Source of the DNA: an uncultured Clostridia bacterium | GTDB lineage: Bacteria > Bacillota > Clostridia > Oscillospirales > Oscillospiraceae | Reading direction: 5' to 3' | Length of the DNA stretch: 9,879 bases | NCBI GenBank assembly: GCA_947176425.1 | Contig: CAMWQV010000036.1 | Coordinates: forward strand, 1 to 9,879 | Notes under the pieces: model-generated | Told to the model about the DNA's origin: nothing | The model's input: only the letters and a program-made list of their open reading frames with translations | Databases searched by the model: none | Translations under genes and position numbers: made by a program | In this document: piece by piece, positions 6,111-9,879 of the stretch | How positions within the stretch are numbered: the stretch's first letter is position 1 | Layout: each line of letters opens with the position of its first letter

Positions 6111-6574
6111 TCTGTGTCGGAAAGCTGAAAGAGAAATTTTATGCGGAGGCTGTTTCGGAGTACACCAAACGCCTGAGCCGGTATTGCCGTCTGGAGATCA
6201 TCGAGCTGCCGGAACAGCGTCTGCCCGACGCCCCTGCGCCTGCCGAGATTCAGCGCGCGCTGGCGAAGGAAGCCGACGCTGTCCGCGCCCGGATTCCGCC
6301 CTCCTCCTACACCGTTGCCCTGTGTATTGAGGGACGCCTCCATTCCAGCGAGGAACTGGCCCGCCGTCTGGATACTTGGTCGAACCGCGGGGAAAAGCGT
6401 CTGGTTTTCCTGATTGGCGGCTCTTACGGCCTGCATCCGTCCATCAAGAGCGAGGCGGGGGTACAGTTCAGCATGTCCCCCATGACCTTCCCACACCATT
6501 TGGCCCGTGTCATGCTGCTGGAGCAGCTTTACCGGGGATTCCAGATATTGGAGGGCGGAAAATATCACAAATAA
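6092..6574 (+). CDS. rlmH: RlmH, 23S rRNA (pseudouridine1915-N3)-methyltransferase
   Basis: SPOUT-class methyltransferase that uses S-adenosylmethionine to methylate pseudouridine 1915 in helix 69 of 23S rRNA on the assembled ribosome. At 160 residues it is the normal length. It shows VGKLKEKFY (9-17), the knot glycine motif VFLIGGSYGL (105-114), MSPMTFPHHLARVMLLEQLYR (128-148) and the C-terminal GGKYHK (155-160), all diagnostic. The ATG at 6092 lies inside the end of the MBL gene, so translation is probably coupled. It is the last gene of the murA operon; its stop codon overlaps the base of the terminator stem. A walJ-rlmH neighbourhood is also known in other Firmicutes. Confidence 0.97.
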   Translation: MQRVIIICVGKLKEKFYAEAVSEYTKRLSRYCRLEIIELPEQRLPDAPAPAEIQRALAKEADAVRARIPPSSYTVALCIEGRLHSSEELARRLDTWSNRGEKRLVFLIGGSYGLHPSIKSEAGVQFSMSPMTFPHHLARVMLLEQLYRGFQILEGGKYHK

Positions 6575-6608
6575 AACTCCTGCACGATCTCTCATGCAGG
6601 AGTTTTTT
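6573..6608. terminator. Terminator after rlmH, probably bidirectional
   Basis: A perfect 12-base stem (6573-6584 with 6595-6606, starting AAAACTCCTGCA), 10-base loop and a T run at 6603-6608. In the minus direction it is followed by TTTTATTTG, so it can also end the GH18-SLH transcript, whose stop is at 6614. Confidence 0.9.
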
Positions 6609-6613
6609 GGTAT

Positions 6614-8209
6614 TTATCCGGCAAAGCGCGCTAAAATAACAGCTGCTTCGCTTCTGGAGACTGTATCTTTCGGTGCCAGCCGTCCCTCCGCTCTGCCTTG
6701 CAGCAGTCCTTCGGCCACGGCCCACGATACAGCGTCCTGTGCGTAGCCGCTGATTTGCGCCGTATCCTGGAAGCCCTCAAGACCGTTTCTTTTACCGGTA
6801 TCGTCCGCATACCGCCAGAGCATCACTGCCATCTGTTCCCGCGTCACCGGCGCGTCAGGCCGGAAGCTGCCGTCTTCAAAACCCGTCACAATACCGTTTT
6901 TCGCGGCCCAGGCGGTCGCGGCGGCACAGTAACTGTCCTGCGGCACATCGGAAAAAGGAGTAATGCCGGCGTCCGGTTTTTCTGCCATGCGGTGCAGGAT
7001 TGCGGCAAACATCCCCCGTGTCACCGGCGCGTCAGGCGAAAATCTCCTCTCTTCCGTGCCGGTCATCCAGCCTGCCTGAAAAACTTCTTCCACAGCGTCT
7101 GCATACCAGCTTCCCGCCGGAACATCCCAGAAAGTGCGCCCGTTAAACGCCGCTGCCGCGCTGGATACGAGTGTTCCGCCGGTATCTTGGCTTAACTCCC
7201 AGAAGCCGACGCCTGCAAGCCCCTTTTCTCTTGCGAAAGCTGCTTTTGCGGCAATTGAGTCTGGGTCGTCATAGGATAAAAATATACCGTTTTTATACAA
7301 ATAGGGCGCTTCCGCGGACGCATCCCGATACACAGAAAACGCGGGCAGATAATTTTCAAGAATCGAGTTATATGTAACCGACGCGGCGGACCGGAACGAA
7401 CTGTTCAGGCCGTTGTTTTTGCGGTCCGTACCCTCGTAGCGGTAGCCGTACAGCGGCATTCCCAGCACCAGTTTTTCAGCGGGAATCCCGGCCTGCAAAT
7501 AGGCTTCCACACTCCGGCGGATGCCGTCCAAAGGCGCGTTGAATCCTGTCCGTTTTTCCCAGGGGCCGCTGAAATCATACTCCATTAAGAAGATATGGTC
7601 CGTCACCTCTGCCACAGCGGACGGCTCTATTTTTTTCAGGAAACCAACTTCGGCGGCTCCTGTCGCGGTAAGGATATAGCCGTCTCCCAGCCGGTCCAGC
7701 TCCCGGCGGACCGCCTGAAGCAGCAGCGTAAAATTTTCCCGGTCCGCGGGACGATGCTTTGTTCCGGCTGTGCCCCCGGAGACCGGATATTCCCAGTTAA
7801 TATCGATCCCGTCCAGGTCTTCCGCCCGCACCAATTCAGCACAGCTTTTAGCAAACACCTCCCGCCGGGCTTCTGTCGCCGCAGTATCGGAGAACGAGAC
7901 GGACCCGTCCCAACCGCCTACGGCAAGTACGATTTTCAAGTCCGGTTCCGCCTGCCGCAGCGCCCGCAGGCCGGCCAGATTTTTCTGGTCACGGACAGGA
8001 TCGGAAAGGACCAGCTTTCCCGTATCCGGCTCGATCCCGGCAAAGGCATAGTTGATATGGGTCAGCAGCTCTGTCTGGACATTTTCAGGCGGATATCCGG
8101 ACGCCGCTGCACCATAATAGTATCCCGCTGAGACAGGCTCTGCGGCGTGTGCAGCGGACGTCAGCAGCAGCGCCGTAAGAACCGCCGCGGCGATGCGCAG
8201 TAAGTTCAT
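6614..8209 (-). CDS. Exported GH18 family (chitinase-like) protein with three SLH domains
   Basis: A 531-residue wall-bound protein. Residues 1-22 are a signal peptide (ending SAAHA). Residues 25 to about 355 are a GH18 barrel: YYYG (30-33), HINYAFAG (51-58), LAVGGW (95-100), catalytic motif DGIDINWEYP (133-142 region, Asp134, Asp136, Asn138, Glu140), MEYDFSGPW (209-217), GMPLYGYRY (250-258) and GVGFWELSQDTGG (333-345) with the substrate-floor Trp337. The usual DxDxE reads DxNxE. Three SLH domains follow at about 359-408, 416-469 and 477-531, each with the FxDV and (T/S)R motifs; they usually bind pyruvylated wall polymers. GH18 proteins cleave chitin, GlcNAc-containing glycans or peptidoglycan, or only bind; the substrate here is unknown. 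ATG at 8209 follows AAGGAG by 8 bases. I see no clear promoter upstream. Confidence 0.92.
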   Translation of the reverse strand: MNLLRIAAAVLTALLLTSAAHAAEPVSAGYYYGAAASGYPPENVQTELLTHINYAFAGIEPDTGKLVLSDPVRDQKNLAGLRALRQAEPDLKIVLAVGGWDGSVSFSDTAATEARREVFAKSCAELVRAEDLDGIDINWEYPVSGGTAGTKHRPADRENFTLLLQAVRRELDRLGDGYILTATGAAEVGFLKKIEPSAVAEVTDHIFLMEYDFSGPWEKRTGFNAPLDGIRRSVEAYLQAGIPAEKLVLGMPLYGYRYEGTDRKNNGLNSSFRSAASVTYNSILENYLPAFSVYRDASAEAPYLYKNGIFLSYDDPDSIAAKAAFAREKGLAGVGFWELSQDTGGTLVSSAAAAFNGRTFWDVPAGSWYADAVEEVFQAGWMTGTEERRFSPDAPVTRGMFAAILHRMAEKPDAGITPFSDVPQDSYCAAATAWAAKNGIVTGFEDGSFRPDAPVTREQMAVMLWRYADDTGKRNGLEGFQDTAQISGYAQDAVSWAVAEGLLQGRAEGRLAPKDTVSRSEAAVILARFAG

Positions 8210-8240
8210 AAATGCTTCTCCTTTTGCGTGGTATAAATCA

Positions 8241-8269
8241 TTGCTATTTCTTGCGTTGGCTGTTATGAT
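8241..8269 (+). promoter_or_regulatory. Extended -10 promoter in front of the 25-codon ORF
   Basis: TTGCTA (8241-8246), a 17-base spacer and TATGAT (8264-8269) preceded by TGT. The predicted start is near 8276, only about 14 bases before the GAGGAGG ribosome site at 8290-8296. Confidence 0.6.
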
Positions 8270-8303
8270 ATGGACAAATTTTACTGTTTGAGGAGGACGG
8301 ACA

Positions 8304-8381
8304 ATGGATATGTTTCAGATATGCAAGGATGTTGGCAGACGGGGAATACTGTCCTGCCGGGACATTCGGACTGCTGGTTAA
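8304..8381 (+). CDS. Possible 25-residue small protein or leader peptide
   Basis: Reads MDMFQICKDVGRRGILSCRD followed by IRTAG. The ATG at 8304 has one of the best ribosome sites in the window: GAGGAGG (8290-8296) seven bases upstream, itself just after an extended -10 promoter. The peptide has two Cys and several Arg/Lys and no signal or membrane segment. It resembles nothing I know. It may be a small protein, a leader peptide for ldh about 170 bases downstream, or a chance ORF in a leader RNA. A short hairpin (TGTCC 8350-8354 with GGACA 8360-8364) lies inside it. No attenuator-type terminator follows. Confidence 0.45.
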   Translation: MDMFQICKDVGRRGILSCRDIRTAG

Positions 8382-8436
8382 ACGCCGCCCTTGATTTGCA
8401 TAAATGATCTTTGCTCTATTATACCGGAACTGCCTT

Positions 8437-8514
8437 TTGTTCCGCAAGACGCGATATTTGGAGATATAGGGAAATCCTGCTATGACCGCATAACTTTCCC
8501 CAAAAGCGGAACAA
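8437..8514. repeat. Spaced inverted repeat in the ldh leader
   Basis: TTGTTCCGC (8437-8445) and GCGGAACAA (8506-8514) are perfect 9-base inverted copies 60 bases apart. CGGAAC at 8425-8430 can also pair with 8439-8444 to form a competing small hairpin. This could be a pair of operator sites flanking a promoter or alternative RNA structures. Confidence 0.4.
8458..8486 (+). promoter_or_regulatory. Candidate promoter of ldh
   Basis: TTGGAG (8458-8463), a 17-base spacer and TATGAC (8481-8486) preceded by TGC, an extended -10. An alternative is TTGCAT (8396-8401) with TATACC (8420-8425), spacer 18. The ldh ribosome site AAAGGAG lies at 8532-8538. Confidence 0.4.
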
Positions 8515-8548
8515 CTAAGAGTGCATTTCAGAAAGGAGCATTGAGTAT

Positions 8549-9514
8549 ATGACTGATCCAAGAAAAGCGGCTGTGATCGGCTGCGGCTTTGTTGGCGCGT
8601 CTATCGCGTTTCGTTTTCTCCAGCAGGGACTTTTTACGAAACTGGTTCTGCTGGATACAAACCGTGACAAGGCGGAAGGCGAAGCCATTGATCTCAGCGA
8701 CGGCCTTCCCTATGGCCATGCGATGGAGATCACGGCAGGCACGTATGACGATATTTCCGACTGCGGGCTGATCGTGATCACCGCAGGAGCAAACCAGAAA
8801 CCGGGCGAGACCCGTCTGGACCTGATCGGCAAAAATATCTCCATTATGGAAAGTATTATCCGGGAGATCACGGCGCGGGATTTCGGCGGCATTCTGCTGG
8901 TGGTGTCCAACCCCGTTGATGTGCTGACCTATGCGGCCTGGAAGATGTCCGGTTATCCCCGTGAACGCGTGATCGGTTCCGGTACGGTGCTGGATACCGG
9001 ACGTCTCAAGCAGCTGATGGGCGAGGAACTGGGCGTAGACAGCCGGAACGTCCATGCTTTTATCATCGGGGAACACGGCGACAGCGAATTGGCGGTCTGG
9101 AGCGAGGCTAATGTATCCGGCCTGGACCTGGAGGACTTCTCCCGTCTTCGCGGACGCCAGCTTCGGAAAGAGGAATTTGACCGTCTTTACCGGCAAGTGC
9201 GTGACAGCGCGTATGAGATCATCCGCCGCAAAGGCGCGACTTATTACGGCATTGCGATGGCGGTTGGCCGGATTGCAGAGTGCATCGTTAAGGATGAACA
9301 CGCGGTACTGCCTATCTCCGTAGTTCTGAACGGCCAGTATGGACTGCAAAACCTTGCCCTGAGCATCCCGTCAATCGTCGGCCGCAGAGGTCTGGAGGAA
9401 GTCCTGGAAATCAGCCTGAACAGCGAGGAAAGCCTGTCGCTGTCCACTTCCGCAAAGCAGCTGGAGCAGGTCATCCGGTCCCTGCCTTTCAGAGAACCCG
9501 CAGGTGTACGGTAA
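8549..9514 (+). CDS. ldh: L-lactate dehydrogenase
   Basis: NAD-dependent cytoplasmic enzyme reducing pyruvate to L-lactate, regenerating NAD in fermentation. It is full length at 321 residues. Rossmann motif GCGFVG (11-16) and Asp36 (LLDTN) give NAD preference. NQKPGETRLDL (82-92) has Gln83, which marks lactate rather than malate dehydrogenase (Arg there), and Arg89. Asn121 (SNPVDV), Asp149 and Arg152 (DTGR), and catalytic His176 (IGEHGDSE) complete the active site. Of the two residues binding the activator fructose 1,6-bisphosphate in bacillary enzymes, His169 is kept but the Arg is Lys154. ATG at 8549 follows AAAGGAG by ten bases. It seems to be transcribed alone. Confidence 0.95.
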   Translation: MTDPRKAAVIGCGFVGASIAFRFLQQGLFTKLVLLDTNRDKAEGEAIDLSDGLPYGHAMEITAGTYDDISDCGLIVITAGANQKPGETRLDLIGKNISIMESIIREITARDFGGILLVVSNPVDVLTYAAWKMSGYPRERVIGSGTVLDTGRLKQLMGEELGVDSRNVHAFIIGEHGDSELAVWSEANVSGLDLEDFSRLRGRQLRKEEFDRLYRQVRDSAYEIIRRKGATYYGIAMAVGRIAECIVKDEHAVLPISVVLNGQYGLQNLALSIPSIVGRRGLEEVLEISLNSEESLSLSTSAKQLEQVIRSLPFREPAGVR

Positions 9515-9879
9515 AACAAAAAGCGGTGGGATACACATGGTTCCCACCGCAAAAATTATATCTCAATTTCCGTTTGGATTGACCCGAATTAGTGGGGACA
9601 ACAGTAAAAGGCTCGCCAACGTTTGTAAATTCTTGGGGATGACGCCACTCAGTAAAGTCATATACATCATATGGCAATTTCCCATTAGGAACAGTTTTAG
9701 AGGTAACTGCCGTGTTGTCCGGTACAATATAAACAGTACGCTCAACAACCGCAACACCTCCGTTTTCCCAATCCTGCTCTTGAAAACCATATTTTATGGT
9801 TTCGATAGGATCATTGGAAAATTCATAGGTACATTTGCCGCTGCTGGCCTCTGCCGCCAGTGCCGGGATTGTCAGGCCC
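9489..9879 (-). CDS. Small secreted protein, N-terminus beyond window, probable frameshift near the end
   Basis: 129 codons are visible from the right edge to a stop at 9489. The first residues, GLTIPALAAEASSGK, look like the end of a signal peptide with cleavage after ALA or AEA, so only a short signal part is missing and the mature protein is about 100-120 residues. The body (CTYEFSNDPIETIKYGF, ERTVYIVPDNTAVTSK, FTEWRHPQEF) looks like a small beta-rich domain; I do not recognise the family. As written, the reading frame runs through the terminator hairpin and 26 bases into the end of ldh. Adding one base near 9583-9585 would end it at 9556, just before the hairpin. The DNA is visibly more AT-rich than its neighbours. 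Confidence 0.6.
   Translation of the reverse strand, partial: GLTIPALAAEASSGKCTYEFSNDPIETIKYGFQEQDWENGGVAVVERTVYIVPDNTAVTSKTVPNGKLPYDVYDFTEWRHPQEFTNVGEPFTVVPTNSGQSKRKLRYNFCGGNHVYPTAFCFTVHLRVL
9518..9550 (-). terminator. Terminator for the minus-strand secreted-protein gene
   Basis: Stem GCGGTGGGA (9523-9531) with TCCCACCGC (9542-9550), ten-base loop. On the minus strand it is followed by TTTTTGTTTT; on the plus strand by AAAAATTATA, so it is built to stop minus-strand transcription and at best works poorly for ldh. Confidence 0.8.

Larger units (their letters stand above)
8210..8548. other. Intergenic region between the GH18-SLH gene and ldh
   Basis: 339 bases holding a plus-strand promoter and a 25-codon ORF in the left half and the ldh leader in the right half, with repeated CGGAAC/GTTCCG words at 8425-8430, 8439-8444 and 8507-8512. 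No clear minus-strand promoter for the GH18 gene is seen. Confidence 0.65.

Noticed and set aside
8244..8561. 105-codon minus-strand frame across the ldh upstream region
   Set aside because: It starts inside ldh, overlaps the promoter elements and the small ORF, and has no ribosome site or recognisable protein character.
8528..9349. 273-codon minus-strand frame inside ldh
   Set aside because: Shadow of the strongly identified ldh coding frame.
9563..9790. 75-codon minus-strand frame near the right edge, Leu-rich
   Set aside because: A different frame of the secreted-protein gene; the other frame is open to the edge and carries a signal-peptide end.

Overview
The window looks like the chromosome of a Clostridia-type Firmicute of moderate to high GC content, perhaps Oscillospiraceae-like. 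The signs are the paralog style of the peptidoglycan genes, a WalJ/YycJ hydrolase next to rlmH, secreted proteins with a stalk (copper amine oxidase N-terminal-like) domain or SLH domains, strong AGGAG ribosome sites and extended -10 promoters. The taxon is inferred from gene style only. No mobile element, tRNA, rRNA or CRISPR array is visible.

Layout. (1) 1-1717, minus: ddl (D-Ala-D-Ala ligase) followed by murF with a 4-base ATGA overlap; murF runs off the left edge. (2) 1944-2621, plus: a stand-alone gene for a lipoprotein built of three 66-residue repeats packed with Cys and His (36 His and 18 Cys after the lipid-anchored Cys). It has its own extended -10 promoter and ends at a strong hairpin terminator. 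This is the most unusual gene here and I do not recognise its family. (3) 2690-3664, minus: a secreted stalk-domain protein. (4) 3665-4000: a regulatory intergenic region with the murA promoter, a bulged hairpin in the murA leader and an 18-bp palindrome. (5) 4001-6574, plus: a tight murA - walJ-like - rlmH operon ending in a terminator. (6) 6614-8209, minus: an exported GH18 (chitinase-like) enzyme with three SLH wall-anchoring domains and an Asp-to-Asn change in its catalytic motif. (7) 8210-8548: a promoter and strong ribosome site in front of a 25-codon ORF, then the leader of ldh. (8) 8549-9514, plus: L-lactate dehydrogenase. (9) 9489-9879, minus: the 3' part of a small secreted protein, apparently with a one-base frameshift near its end.

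Functionally the region is dominated by the cell envelope. MurA starts the cytoplasmic peptidoglycan pathway; Ddl makes the D-Ala-D-Ala that MurF adds to the UDP-muramyl tripeptide; the GH18-SLH and stalk proteins act outside the membrane. The Cys/His lipoprotein sits among them at the outer face of the membrane and is most simply read as a metal-binding protein, but that role is inferred from composition only.
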